A DNA stretch of 64,000 nt from JAZUOT01 sp045604805 (GCA_045604805.1 JAZUOT010000037.1:1-64000); one strand, 5' to 3'; shown: positions 36,157 to 45,884, counted from the stretch's first letter. The notes: generated by a model not told the origin, from the sequence alone. Translations and numbers: made by a program.

Positions 36157-36203
36157 GGCCTCGAAAGTGCTTAAATGTCTAAAGTACTTTCAAGGCTATT
36201 TGT
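36157..36203 (+). terminator. Terminator-like hairpin after the aminopeptidase gene
   Basis: GGCCTCGAAAGTGCTT pairs with AAGTACTTTCAAGGCT with one mismatch and two G-T pairs, followed by ATTTGTTT. The T tract is weak, but the position 35 bases after the stop codon suits a terminator. Confidence 0.65.
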
Positions 36204-36419
36204 TTAGCGTGATAAGCGCGCGAGAGAAGAGGTTGATAAAGTTAAGTTAGCTTCCGTAAAAAATAAGACAAAAGCCATTTCATAGGCAGAATAAAATTAT
36301 CATTATAAGTTTTTTTCAATTTCCAGAAGAAATTTTAATCCTTCTAATTTGACAAAATAATGCAGTAGGAGCATACTGAAGATGTGGAGATGTATTATTT
36401 GAAATAGGGGCTGATCGAA

Positions 36420-37241
36420 ATGAAATTTAAGAAAAAAGGTTTATTTGTGGTTTTGGTATTTTCTCTTGTTTTATTTTTTGGTGTGTGTTTAAACTTGCAT
36501 TATTCTCTTGCTGAAGAGGCTACTGAAGAAATCACGAAAATTGATAACCAAAATTTTCCTGATGAGGTATTTCGCGAGTATATTTCTGAAAATGCTGATA
36601 AGAATAAAGACGGTTTCCTAACTAAAGGAGAAATAGACAATGTTTTAGTAGTTCGTGTAAGCAATCTTGAATTATCTGATCTACATGGAATAGAGTTATT
36701 TACAAGTCTAAAGGAATTGTACTGTGAAAAAACCAATTTAGAAACTTTAAATATTTCTTCACAAAATTTAAAGAAACTTTTGGCTTCAAATAGCAAGATA
36801 AAGGAAGCTAATATTTCCTGTCCCAAATTAGAAACTTTAGATCTTAGCAATAACGGACTTCATTATTTAGATCTGTCAAAAAATACATCTTTAAAAAATG
36901 TGTCTTTGGGAAATCAAACCATAGACCTTCGCTCAAATGGTTCGTTTCATGTTTATGCTTTTTTCTATAATTTATGTGCTAGCTTCAAGAAAACGCAAGT
37001 TAAAAACCTTAAATTAGACGAGAAAGGTGGGGGTTCTGCTTACAAGCTCAAAATTGATGATAATAAACTTTGGATTCCTTATAAGATTCATTATAAACCA
37101 AACCCATTAATACCAGCAATACCAATACCAATATCATATAAAATCTATGCTGTTAGTTATGATTATAGAGTGCCGTATGGAAACGGACAGGAAGCTTTAA
37201 TGCATGTAAAATTTCCATCTATATCCGTTGGACTTTCCTGA
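36420..37241 (+). CDS. Secreted leucine-rich-repeat protein with EF-hand motif
   Basis: A 273-residue protein with a signal peptide (KFKKKG then about 20 hydrophobic residues, cleavage probably after SLAEE region near 32). NFPDEVFREYI, then DKNKDGFLTKGEI (an EF-hand/dockerin-like calcium loop near residues 60-72) lead into leucine-rich units such as LKELYCEKTNLETLNIS and LETLDLSNNGLHYLDLS. This order is common in secreted proteins of gut Firmicutes. The last 90 residues are a beta-rich domain that I do not recognise. Likely exposed on or released from the cell; binding role inferred only. Confidence 0.82.
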   Translation: MKFKKKGLFVVLVFSLVLFFGVCLNLHYSLAEEATEEITKIDNQNFPDEVFREYISENADKNKDGFLTKGEIDNVLVVRVSNLELSDLHGIELFTSLKELYCEKTNLETLNISSQNLKKLLASNSKIKEANISCPKLETLDLSNNGLHYLDLSKNTSLKNVSLGNQTIDLRSNGSFHVYAFFYNLCASFKKTQVKNLKLDEKGGGSAYKLKIDDNKLWIPYKIHYKPNPLIPAIPIPISYKIYAVSYDYRVPYGNGQEALMHVKFPSISVGLS

Positions 37242-37328
37242 AAAATATCAACAATATATCTCATGGGCGGAATAGTGGAAAAGCACAAGGACGCAAGTTA
37301 TAAACATATAAACAATACCTTCACAAGC

Positions 37329-37366
37329 AATAGGGCCGCAGAAAACAAGTTTTCTGTGGCCCTATT
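37329..37366. terminator. Bidirectional terminator between convergent genes
   Basis: AATAGGGCCGCAGAAAAC pairs with GTTTTCTGTGGCCCTATT around a 2-base loop, with A-rich and T-rich flanks. It lies between the leucine-rich protein (plus) and spoIVA (minus) and can serve both. Confidence 0.88.
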
Positions 37367-37373
37367 AAATTAA

Positions 37374-38852
37374 CTACAATATTATACAAATAAGTCCATT
37401 ACAGCCATCATTTATTATACGTTCTATAGTTTCTTTTACTTTAGTTCTAGCATCAACTGGCATTCTTGCGAGTTTATTATTAAGTCCTTCGTAGACTAAT
37501 TCATAAAGAGATTTTCCGAATATATTTGATTCCCATATTTTACTTGGGTTTTCCTCAAATTCCGTAAGTAAATAATTTACTAATTCCTCTGACTGCTGCT
37601 CAGAACCTACGATGGGGGTTACTTCTGTTGTTATGTTGGTTTTCATAATATGAAGTGCAGGAGCGGAAGCTCGTAATCTTATTCCATATTTACCACCCTG
37701 TTTTATTATCTCAGGCTCATCTAGGCTTAGTTCTCCCATCATAGGCATTACTATTCCGTAATCCGTTTGTACTGCACTATCGTAAGCATCATTTATCCTA
37801 TCGAACTTAGATTTAACCTTGCTAAGCTCCATCATATAAGATAGTAAATCGCCTTCATTGTTTATCTGCAAATTTGTTTTTTCACTAAGAACTTTATAAA
37901 ATAGTTCTTTTTCTAATTTTAGCTTTACTCTGATTTCGCCTTGCCCAAGGTCTATGTTTGTAAGTTCTGAGTTTGCTATATAATCATTTTCCTTCACTTC
38001 ATCTACAAATTTTTGAATATCACTTATTTTTTGGATATTTTTCGCAGTTTGCTGTATCTTAGAAAATATTTCGCATCTAAGCCAATGTTCTTTTTCTAGA
38101 TAATTTAACCATTTAGGAGATTCTATTCTTATCTCCTTGACTGGGAATTCAAATAACACATTGGCTAAGATCCTCTTTATTTCGTTTTCGTTTAAATTCA
38201 AACAGTCAGTGGGTATAACAGGAACAGAATATTTTTTACTTAAAATTTCGCTTAGCTCTACAGTTTCTTGTGAATTAGGGTTCAAACTATTGAGCAAAAC
38301 TGCAAAGGGCTTTTTTATCTCTTTTAGCTCGTTTACAACTCTTTCTTCTGCTTCTTCGTATTCTTCTCGTGGAATATCGCTTATTGAACCATCTGTAGTT
38401 ACCACAAGCCCTATTGTAGAATGTTCGTTAATTACTTTTTTAGTACCGATTTCAGCTGCCATATCAAATGGTATCTCTTGCTCTACCCATGGGGTTTTGA
38501 CCATGCGTGGCTGTTCATCTTCGATATACCCAACAGCACTTGGAACTATGTAACCCACACAGTCTATCATTCTGACTTTAAAATTAGCTTGTTCGTTTAC
38601 AGCTATTTCTATAGCTTCTTCCGGTATAAATTTGGGCTCAGTTGTCATTATAGTCCGGCCACCTGCAGACTGAGGTAATTCATCTACCGTACGCTCTCTT
38701 GTTATTCCTGAGGAAATATTTGGTATGACTATCTCATCCATAAATTTTTTTATAAATGTCGATTTACCGGTTCTGACAGGGCCTACTACCCCTATATAGA
38801 TATCACCATTGGTCCGCTGTGATATGTCTTTATATATATCTCTTTCTTGCAT
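37374..38852 (-). CDS. spoIVA: Stage IV sporulation protein A (spore coat ATPase)
   Basis: A 492-residue protein. GVVGPVRTGKST holds Walker A at 24-32, and MTTEPKFIPEEA, RMIDCVGYIVPSAVG and FAVLLNSLNP follow as in all SpoIVA proteins. Known role: it hydrolyses ATP to polymerise on the outer forespore membrane and forms the base layer of the spore coat. The C-terminal end NDGCNGLICIIL fits the amphipathic membrane-targeting tail. AGGAGG precedes the ATG. It lies 21 bases downstream of the SipL-like gene, so the two are almost certainly one operon. Expected to be sigma-E dependent. Confidence 0.97.
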   Translation of the reverse strand: MQERDIYKDISQRTNGDIYIGVVGPVRTGKSTFIKKFMDEIVIPNISSGITRERTVDELPQSAGGRTIMTTEPKFIPEEAIEIAVNEQANFKVRMIDCVGYIVPSAVGYIEDEQPRMVKTPWVEQEIPFDMAAEIGTKKVINEHSTIGLVVTTDGSISDIPREEYEEAEERVVNELKEIKKPFAVLLNSLNPNSQETVELSEILSKKYSVPVIPTDCLNLNENEIKRILANVLFEFPVKEIRIESPKWLNYLEKEHWLRCEIFSKIQQTAKNIQKISDIQKFVDEVKENDYIANSELTNIDLGQGEIRVKLKLEKELFYKVLSEKTNLQINNEGDLLSYMMELSKVKSKFDRINDAYDSAVQTDYGIVMPMMGELSLDEPEIIKQGGKYGIRLRASAPALHIMKTNITTEVTPIVGSEQQSEELVNYLLTEFEENPSKIWESNIFGKSLYELVYEGLNNKLARMPVDARTKVKETIERIINDGCNGLICIIL

Positions 38853-38873
38853 GATTTTTTCCTCCTATTTTAT

Positions 38874-40412
38874 TTAAACCGGTATAAGCAACATTTTGTC
38901 ACTAGACAAATTTTCTGTGCAAATATCATTTTCTTGTTTGATCTTTTCTGGGGAACTTCCGTATCTCATAGCAATATCCCATACACTCTCTCCTTCTTTA
39001 GCGTAGTATATTATGAGGCTGGAATCTTTATCGATTTCTTTCTCTTTGTTTTCATCTGCAGTAGCATAAACTATACTTTTATAACTTCGATTTACCTTTA
39101 TGCTAAAATTAAATCTCATTTCAACTTTTACTTCTATGCTACCATTGCCGCTTATTCTGTAAGTCAAATTTGAAATATTCATGTCGGGATCTACAGTCAC
39201 ATTTTCGCCTATTTCACTTGAGCCAAATGTGTAGTCAAACTCTGATAACTTCTCTATGTAAATTGGAACGCCATCTTCACCCTTTGCGAGAATGCAAATA
39301 TTATATTTCCCTTTTATCGATTTAGCCGAGTTGCTCATAGGATATAAGATATCATTCCATACATCTATAATTTCCGTTATGGTATTGTTTGAAGGTTCGA
39401 TTATTTCTTTAAATGTTGCTGATTCAAATGAATTTTCTAAAACATTTTCTAAATACACGTTTCCATATTCAAGCTGCATATCATGGCGGGTTGAGTATGC
39501 GTCACTTATCAATGTAAAACTTTTTTTTTCGTAAGCTATAACAGCAGCTATAAAATGCATTTCACATTCTATTAAGCTGTTTTCGCCATCTGAATTTGTA
39601 GCAATATCCATATTGTAGCTCAGTAGATTTACCTTAGCCTCACATAGACATTCTTCATTCACACCATCTACAGACAGTATCTGGCTCATTGGCACTGAAT
39701 ACTGCATTGTCTGTATGTTGTTGTTTTCTACATCACTTTGATACATTACTTTTATGCATATTTCGCCCTTGATGATTATTTTTCCATCGATTAGCTTTAC
39801 TTCATCTAAAATAGGAATAACATCGCTTCTTATAATGTTTTCTATAGGTGTTTTATTCTGAGCAAGTTCCAATATCTCACTTATTATGAAAGATTTTTCT
39901 GTTTCACCAGATACTATGCTCGCACTAACTTTTTCGAGCTTTTGTTGAACATTTTCGTCTTCTATTGTATTAACAATTTTTTGCGAGCTTTTCACAAGTA
40001 CCCTTGCCTTTATACTAAAAGCCCCACTGATATTCATCCTCCTAGGGCTAATCGCTCTACAGTTTATATATTCTATTTTTTCTTTAGTAAATATTATTGG
40101 GTTTATGAGTTCATTGCCTTGATGTTTTATATCAAGACTACAATTAAATGGAACAGAGTGACTGAAATTTCTTATTACTTGTTTTTCTTCATCCAAATAT
40201 AATAATCGAACTTTTATATTGCCCTCTATGCCAAGCTTATTTGAATTAATGGAACGATTCTGAATCATTGGTTTGACTTGGCATTTGAGTATTTTGTTTA
40301 TATCAGGGCAATAGTCTGGCAGGGTAAAATTTATATCTATTGGCTGTTCTGTAGCAGTGTCCAGTACAAGCTTATTAAGCGATATTTCACCCTTGTTCAA
40401 ATTATATTCCAT
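38874..40412 (-). CDS. sipL: SipL-like coat morphogenesis protein (SPOCS + LysM)
   Basis: A 512-residue protein with tandem DUF3794/SPOCS segments (ISLNKLVLDTATEQPIDINF, LPDYCPDINKILKC, later GKYNICILAKGEDG) and a C-terminal LysM domain at about 462-512 (YYAKEGESVWDIAMRYGSSP, ending LLIPV). Known: in C. difficile SipL binds SpoIVA through its LysM domain and is needed to place coat around the forespore, replacing SpoVID of Bacillus. Here the gene is directly upstream of spoIVA. The match is by domain order and context. AAGGAG precedes the ATG, and a sigma-E-like promoter is upstream. Confidence 0.88.
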   Translation of the reverse strand: MEYNLNKGEISLNKLVLDTATEQPIDINFTLPDYCPDINKILKCQVKPMIQNRSINSNKLGIEGNIKVRLLYLDEEKQVIRNFSHSVPFNCSLDIKHQGNELINPIIFTKEKIEYINCRAISPRRMNISGAFSIKARVLVKSSQKIVNTIEDENVQQKLEKVSASIVSGETEKSFIISEILELAQNKTPIENIIRSDVIPILDEVKLIDGKIIIKGEICIKVMYQSDVENNNIQTMQYSVPMSQILSVDGVNEECLCEAKVNLLSYNMDIATNSDGENSLIECEMHFIAAVIAYEKKSFTLISDAYSTRHDMQLEYGNVYLENVLENSFESATFKEIIEPSNNTITEIIDVWNDILYPMSNSAKSIKGKYNICILAKGEDGVPIYIEKLSEFDYTFGSSEIGENVTVDPDMNISNLTYRISGNGSIEVKVEMRFNFSIKVNRSYKSIVYATADENKEKEIDKDSSLIIYYAKEGESVWDIAMRYGSSPEKIKQENDICTENLSSDKMLLIPV

Positions 40413-40464
40413 TTGTACATCTCCTTATCATTAGCTTCAGTCAATTACTATGTTTAGAAGATGT

Positions 40465-40492
40465 ATTTTATGCAAACAAAATATCATATACC
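40465..40492 (-). promoter_or_regulatory. Possible sigma-E promoter of sipL-spoIVA
   Basis: On the minus strand GGTATAT, 13 bases, then CATAAAAT resembles the sigma-E boxes (ATATT-like -35; CATACAnT-like -10). It lies about 50 bases before the sipL start. The match is partial. Confidence 0.4.
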
Positions 40493-40536
40493 GCAAATAT
40501 TAAATTAGCCAATATATAATGATATATGTTTTATTG

Positions 40537-40566
40537 TAAAAAAAGCTTGAGTTTGCACCCAAGCTT
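40537..40566 (-). terminator. Intrinsic terminator after the glycosyltransferase gene
   Basis: On the minus strand AAGCTTG and CAAGCTT pair around a 10-base loop, followed by seven T residues. It separates the glycosyltransferase from the sipL promoter. Confidence 0.85.
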
Positions 40567-40573
40567 GTGTTTA

Positions 40574-42373
40574 TTATTTAAGAGAAAAATCTTCTCTCTG
40601 CAAAGTTAAATTTTTGTTGTAATATGGATCATGTTCAAGTTCATATGACCATTTGCTTTGCAAACGCTTAACAGCCTTATTGTAAACATTCCACTTTTCT
40701 TGAGATTCTTCTTCATACCCTCGACTTTTTGACTCATAATGATAAAGTTCTGCATATGGTGTAAATACTATTAAATATCCCTTATTCCTTATTCGGAGAC
40801 ACAAATCAACGTCATTAAAGGCTACAGGAAATTCCTCATCGAAACCATTGATTTCATCAAATACTTTCTTCCGCATCATAAGGCAAGCTCCAGTCACACC
40901 GCTCATATTTTGTGCTATAACTAGTCTGCCGGCATAACCCAAAGAATCTCTTTTCCAGCCCTTATGGGCGTGGCCTGCAACATGATTAATTCCCATCAAA
41001 ACTCCGGCGTGTTGTATTGTATCATCCGGATAGTATAGCTTAGCTCCAACAGCACCAACATCTTTTCTCTGAGCAAACATCAACATTTCCTCAAGCCAAC
41101 ACTCACTTATAACTTCTGTGTCGTTATTGAGTAATAATAAATACTCTCCTTTAGCCTCATTTGCAGCAAAGTTATTTATCTTAGAATAATTAAATTCGCC
41201 GGAATATTTTAAAACTCTTATTCTTTCATCTTTACTTATCTGCTCATAATAAGCGAACGTGTCACTATTTTCACTATTATTCTCTATAATTAATATTTCG
41301 ATATTCTTGTAACTACTTTTATTTAATATAGATTTTAAACACTTATTCAAATCTTCAACATGATCTTTGTTCGGTATAATTATGGATATGAGCGGCTCAC
41401 CCTGGATTTCGTAGTTTATTTTATAAGTAGTCTCAAGTGCCGGGGAATCACATACCTCGCCCTTCAAACCAAGTCTTTCTAAATGATCCGAAAGTGCTTT
41501 TTTCGCTGAAGTTATACAATATGGCTTTGCGCTATAATTTGCATTTGCAACGGAACCTTCGCTTATGCGCCAAAAGTACAGAATCCTGGCAATATGCGAA
41601 ACGGAATTCGCCTTTTCGCTGAGCCTTAAAATCAAATCGTAATCTTGGCTACCTTCATATTTGTCAGATAACATGCCAACTTTATTTAGTAACTTTCTGC
41701 TAAATGTTATGAAATGGCATATATAGTTGTAACTTCTTAAAGTATCTGGTGCATAGTCCGGTTTGAACACCATACTAACTGGGTACAATTTGTACTGCTC
41801 AAAAGTAGACTCATCAGTATATATGAAATCAGATTTCTTTTCATTTATCGTTTTAACAACTTCAAACAAGGCACTTGTGTGTAAAACATCATCGTGATCT
41901 AGTAAGCTTAAATATTCTCCACTTGAAATTTTTATTGCTTCGTTTGTATTGCCGGATATACCGTAATTTTTTTTACTGTACTTATATTTTATTTTTCTAC
42001 TAAAAATTCTATACGTAAAACAGATTCGTTTTACATATCTATGTTCAGCGTCACTTGCATCAAAGAGGCATAATTCAAAATTTCTGTATGTTTGATGCAA
42101 GACAGAATGTATCATTTCTTTAAGAAATTTTTTGTTTGTATTATACAGAGGTACAATGACACTTATTTTAGGAGAATGTTCAAATTTTGTATTTCTTTCA
42201 ATTTTTCTAAGGGTTGGAGAAGTTTGATTTTTCTCCATATATGGATTCATAGGTGGCATCTGATGCGATTTTATTTTAGATGAAATTACTACAAAAATAC
42301 CCCGTAAGCCCTGTTCTTTACTTACCCTGAAAAAGGTCTTAAATTTCCGGTATACTTTCCTGAATAAATTCAC
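40574..42373 (-). CDS. Glycosyltransferase with two GT2 domains
   Basis: A 599-residue protein starting at GTG 42373 after GGAAGGA. The first GT2 domain begins at about 70 (KISVIVPLYNTNKKFL, then LSLLDHDDVL with a DHDD metal site and SQDYDLILRL). The second begins near 330 (LISIIIPNKDHVEDL, then LLLLNNDTEV as its DxD-like site and FNDVDLCLRI). No membrane helix is evident, so it should act on the cytoplasmic face, adding sugars to a lipid- or protein-linked glycan such as an O-antigen-like, teichoic or rhamnan polymer. It follows the M20 gene by 55 bases; no other polysaccharide genes are adjacent. Confidence 0.9.
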   Translation of the reverse strand: MNLFRKVYRKFKTFFRVSKEQGLRGIFVVISSKIKSHQMPPMNPYMEKNQTSPTLRKIERNTKFEHSPKISVIVPLYNTNKKFLKEMIHSVLHQTYRNFELCLFDASDAEHRYVKRICFTYRIFSRKIKYKYSKKNYGISGNTNEAIKISSGEYLSLLDHDDVLHTSALFEVVKTINEKKSDFIYTDESTFEQYKLYPVSMVFKPDYAPDTLRSYNYICHFITFSRKLLNKVGMLSDKYEGSQDYDLILRLSEKANSVSHIARILYFWRISEGSVANANYSAKPYCITSAKKALSDHLERLGLKGEVCDSPALETTYKINYEIQGEPLISIIIPNKDHVEDLNKCLKSILNKSSYKNIEILIIENNSENSDTFAYYEQISKDERIRVLKYSGEFNYSKINNFAANEAKGEYLLLLNNDTEVISECWLEEMLMFAQRKDVGAVGAKLYYPDDTIQHAGVLMGINHVAGHAHKGWKRDSLGYAGRLVIAQNMSGVTGACLMMRKKVFDEINGFDEEFPVAFNDVDLCLRIRNKGYLIVFTPYAELYHYESKSRGYEEESQEKWNVYNKAVKRLQSKWSYELEHDPYYNKNLTLQREDFSLK

Positions 42374-42428
42374 AATATTTCCTTCCCGGCTAAATAGTAG
42401 AAAGCCTTAGTTTTCTTGTGTATAGATT

Positions 42429-43544
42429 TCAAAGCCCTAGCAAGCTGCTGATAAGTGCGATATTCATTTTAAGGCGTGGTATTAGAGTATCGTATTTCGC
42501 AAATTCGTCATCCGTATGAGCACAATCGCCCTCTGCACCCATACCGTCAAGGACAGGTACTCCCTGTGCCGAAACAAAAGAAGCATCACTTCCACCGCCA
42601 TGGATTCTGGGTTTTAGTTCCAAACCCTCTGGCTTTGCACATTCTTTAGCCAATTCAAATAATTTTTTAGAAGCTGCATCTTGTGTCATAGGCGGTCTTA
42701 CTGCTACAAACTCGAGTTTTGATTTTACATAGCTATCAAAAGTTTTTTGACATATTTGTGAGATTTTTTCTGTAAGATTCTCTTTCAAGCTTGGCTCGTA
42801 ATATCTCACTTCAGCCGAAAATTCAGCCTTATCTGCTACGATATTGCTTTTTCCGCCACCATTTATTGTACCGACATTTACAGATATACCCTTTTCGTCG
42901 TCACGCAAATCATACAACCCACTCACAACTTGGCACAAAGCCTGTATAGCACTGTGCCCTGACTCATAATTGACCCCTGAGTGAGCTGAAATACCATCAA
43001 ACTCAACCTTAAAGCTTATTATCCCTTTTCTGCCAACTGTACAGTGCGAAGGTTTACAAGGCTCAAAGCAGATACAATAGTCAGATTCTTTTGCGATATT
43101 CGTGATAAGTTCCTGGCTATCGGCAGAACCGACTTCTTCATCTGCATTAATAAGCGCACATATAGACCAATCTTCTGGTATATTATCTTGAAAATATCTC
43201 ATTATTTCCAAAATCATCAAAACGCCAGCCTTCATGTCAAGCACACCAGGACCATAAAGGTTGCCATTTTTTATTGAAAAGCTACGCTTACTAACTGTAC
43301 CCACCGGGAAAACCGTATCTATATGTCCCAGAAGCAAAATCTGCTTTTTACCATTACCAAGCCTACATTCTAGAATATTACCACTTTTTCTTTCGTGAAC
43401 TTTTACTTTGCAAGATGCCGCCTTAAAGTCATCCTTCAAAGAAGTAGACATCTTATCAAGAAGTTCTTTTTCTCTGGATGGTGTTTCAAGATTAACGTAC
43501 TGCTCTAAATTGCTCAAAAAGCGTTTTGAATCTATATCCGACAT
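42429..43544 (-). CDS. M20-family metallopeptidase (carboxypeptidase G2-like)
   Basis: A 371-residue enzyme. LLGHIDTVFPVG has the first zinc ligand His, GPGVLDMKAG the bridging Asp, ADEEVGS the catalytic Glu, and the central lid domain has GRKGIISFKVEFDGISAHSG. HGGGSDASF near the end carries a family-conserved segment. It resembles glutamate carboxypeptidases/amidohydrolases that cut an acyl-amino acid or small peptide bond; substrate unknown. Its start lies inside the preceding gene (53-base overlap), so it belongs to the PTS operon. Confidence 0.9.
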   Translation of the reverse strand: MSDIDSKRFLSNLEQYVNLETPSREKELLDKMSTSLKDDFKAASCKVKVHERKSGNILECRLGNGKKQILLLGHIDTVFPVGTVSKRSFSIKNGNLYGPGVLDMKAGVLMILEIMRYFQDNIPEDWSICALINADEEVGSADSQELITNIAKESDYCICFEPCKPSHCTVGRKGIISFKVEFDGISAHSGVNYESGHSAIQALCQVVSGLYDLRDDEKGISVNVGTINGGGKSNIVADKAEFSAEVRYYEPSLKENLTEKISQICQKTFDSYVKSKLEFVAVRPPMTQDAASKKLFELAKECAKPEGLELKPRIHGGGSDASFVSAQGVPVLDGMGAEGDCAHTDDEFAKYDTLIPRLKMNIALISSLLGL

Positions 43545-43836
43545 AATTATTGAAACCCTTCATTTGTGGCGAATCTGATAACATATCTATGCGTCTATTT
43601 CTTAAAATCAAACACATATTGATAAAAACCATCAGAAAATTAAGGCTATATAGTGCAAATACTAAATCCACACCTGTTTGAAATTTAAAAATAATTCCAA
43701 ATATATACCCTAATTCTAGTATAAGAAGAAATGCCAAACTTTGTCCCTTCGCTGAACGTGATTTATATGCTTTTATAATATTTGTTGGCCAAGCTGCACC
43801 AAAACAAATCAACATTCCAGCTTCAAATAAATTCAC
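43492..43836 (-). CDS. Small PQ-loop / SemiSWEET-like membrane protein
   Basis: A 114-residue protein with three membrane helices. CFGAAWPTNIIKAYKSRSAK resembles the P-x-x-x-K-x-x-R-x-K-x-x-x-S loop of PQ-loop and SemiSWEET proteins, with P-T replacing PQ. GQSLAFLLILELGYIFGII gives the second helix. SemiSWEETs are sugar facilitators that work as dimers; activity here is inferred. It lies in the PTS operon, and its 3' end overlaps the M20 gene. Confidence 0.7.
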   Translation of the reverse strand: MNLFEAGMLICFGAAWPTNIIKAYKSRSAKGQSLAFLLILELGYIFGIIFKFQTGVDLVFALYSLNFLMVFINMCLILRNRRIDMLSDSPQMKGFNNYVGYRFKTLFEQFRAVR

Positions 43837-43870
43837 AATAAAAACCCCCTAAAAAAATCAAAAACAGGTA

Positions 43871-44602
43871 TTATTTCCAATAACCATAATATTTTTTAAA
43901 CAGCTCATTGTTATACTCATCTCCGCCATCGACATTAGAGCTTTTAAATACTGGTGGTTTAAAGCCTGACTTAACTAATCGGTCTAGAACTTCACAAACC
44001 AAAGTCTGCGCAATAATAATACCAGTTGCATCAGAAGTTGGACCTACTCCTGTATCTATTCCATCTATACGAAAGGCTGCATCACCTTTTTCGGCACAGT
44101 TGTCGATTGTTACATCTGCAACTTCATACATCTTTTTACCAGAGCTATGCCTTGATGTGCATTCTGAAGAATGCTTCATTGATGTCATAGCTATTACTTT
44201 AGCACCTTTAGCTTTTGCTGCTGTACACATCTCAACAGGAACAGCATTTCTCCCTGAATTAGAAATTACCATTATTACGTCTTTTTCGTCTACCTCGTAG
44301 AGTTCTATCATAGATTGAGAATATCCCTCGATACGCTCAAGATAAGTGCTTTTGTTCGGCATTTCATGAAGCATCAATTCTGGTGGCAATATAGCACGAA
44401 CAAGTGCAAATCCGCCTGCTCTTATGTATAGTTCCTCTGCTATCATATGGGAATGTCCAGAACCAAACACATAAAATCTACCGCCTTGTTTGCAGCTTTC
44501 AGCTATTAAATCGGCTGCTTTCCTTATATTATCTAGCTCATGTTCACGCACTTCATTTAACTTAGCCGATACGAAATTTAAATATCTTTCTATTGTATCC
44601 AT
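43871..44602 (-). CDS. SIS-domain sugar-phosphate protein (UPF0309 type)
   Basis: A 243-residue protein. RFYVFGSGHSHMIAEEL is the N-terminal SIS motif, and VIMVISNSGRNAVPVEM with VIAMTS completes the phosphosugar-binding fold. Families of this plan are isomerases or sensors of amino-sugar or heptose phosphates; the precise reaction is unknown. ATG 44602 is selected because GGGAG lies 8 bases upstream, trimming 14 residues from the longest frame. It is in the PTS operon, 19 bases after the ceramidase-like gene, and probably handles the imported phosphosugar. Confidence 0.85.
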   Translation of the reverse strand: MDTIERYLNFVSAKLNEVREHELDNIRKAADLIAESCKQGGRFYVFGSGHSHMIAEELYIRAGGFALVRAILPPELMLHEMPNKSTYLERIEGYSQSMIELYEVDEKDVIMVISNSGRNAVPVEMCTAAKAKGAKVIAMTSMKHSSECTSRHSSGKKMYEVADVTIDNCAEKGDAAFRIDGIDTGVGPTSDATGIIIAQTLVCEVLDRLVKSGFKPPVFKSSNVDGGDEYNNELFKKYYGYWK

Positions 44603-44621
44603 AAAAAAACAATCTCCCTTA

Positions 44622-45884
44622 TTAATTTTTATCTTTGAGTTCATTTAAAAGCTGCAAGGCTTCGGTGATAAATTTCTCTCCTTCGCCTTTTTCTAAAATA
44701 GACGCTAATGCTTCATAGTAATTATTCTCGTATGCAGCTTTGTTGCAAATATATCTATAATAACCATTAGCATAAGCTAAAAAAACTACAGGTTCATTTG
44801 TAGTTAGTGAAGAAAACAACTCACCTGGAACGGAAATAAAATCGAGACCACAGAAGGAAAAAACGGTTACAGGCAAATGAAGCTTTGACAAATTTTTCAT
44901 CGATTTGGCAAACTTTAAATTTGTACCGGCTCCTTCAACATATGATTTTAATATTCTTATGGTTTTAGCATCTTTTTGAGCTTGTACAGCTTCCTCCCAG
45001 TCAGCTGTCAGCTTATCAAATTTTTCTTTTGCTGTTTCCTCAGACTCAACTTTTCTTGCTTTAAGTTCTATTATCTTATGAGCCGTTCTAAGCTCAGTTG
45101 CATTCTCAAACTCAAGCTCTTGCAGCAACATTTTTATTTTGTCAGCTACAAGTTTTGCCAAACGGTTACATTCCTCAAAAGATGATTCTTGTCTTGTGAA
45201 TCTGGTACTTATATCCCCAGCTGCAGAATTTATAAAAACAGCCATATCGCTATGCAGTAAAGACTCGACATTGGCTATAAAATCAGCTGATACCGAAAGA
45301 TTGCTAGGCCCCATAACCGTAGGATGACAAGGAAAACTATAGCAAACTAAAGACCTATTACTATCTGTGAGAAACTCCATAACCGTAAGCAGGCTTTTAG
45401 CTTTTTCGCCAGTATGTCTCTCTGAGCCCACATTAAAACCTTCTAGTTGGGCAGTTCTAACTCTGAATGGCTCAAGCCTTGAAGCCGCACTTTTATAAGC
45501 ATTTACAACTGATCCTATTACAGAATCTATATAGTCTAAATGCAAAACATCATCGGGCATACTCTGCTTGTTGATTTCCTTTAACTCGCCTTCACCAAGT
45601 ACGATACCCCTGGGGCTTGAGTGAGAATGAATTGCACAGGCAATAATATTTTCAGCTGCGACACCGTAAGAAGACAAAGACTTTGCTATTTTTTTATACA
45701 AAGATACGTCAACGCAGAGCAAATCGAGGGCAAACAGCACATAGTGCTTGTCATTTTGCTCAAGAACAATACATTTACAGTAGAGTTCATCGTGAACTTC
45801 ATTGCATTTGCGCTTTACAGCATAGCCACCAAGCTCAACGCCCATCGCTGGAGTTATAATTTTTTTTGAAAAACCAATACGCAT
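44622..45884 (-). CDS. Neutral/alkaline ceramidase-like hydrolase
   Basis: A 420-residue protein. It starts RIGFSKKIITPAMGVELGGY, with IIACAIHSHSSPRG as the zinc-binding HSHSS segment and SFPCHPTVMGPSNLSVSADF as the second conserved block, both marks of the neutral ceramidase N-terminal family. No signal peptide is present, so it is cytoplasmic. True ceramidases cut N-acyl sphingosine; bacterial cytoplasmic members near sugar transporters more likely act on another N-acyl compound, possibly an N-acylated amino sugar (inference). It follows the PTS IIA gene by 18 bases. Confidence 0.82.
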   Translation of the reverse strand: MRIGFSKKIITPAMGVELGGYAVKRKCNEVHDELYCKCIVLEQNDKHYVLFALDLLCVDVSLYKKIAKSLSSYGVAAENIIACAIHSHSSPRGIVLGEGELKEINKQSMPDDVLHLDYIDSVIGSVVNAYKSAASRLEPFRVRTAQLEGFNVGSERHTGEKAKSLLTVMEFLTDSNRSLVCYSFPCHPTVMGPSNLSVSADFIANVESLLHSDMAVFINSAAGDISTRFTRQESSFEECNRLAKLVADKIKMLLQELEFENATELRTAHKIIELKARKVESEETAKEKFDKLTADWEEAVQAQKDAKTIRILKSYVEGAGTNLKFAKSMKNLSKLHLPVTVFSFCGLDFISVPGELFSSLTTNEPVVFLAYANGYYRYICNKAAYENNYYEALASILEKGEGEKFITEALQLLNELKDKN

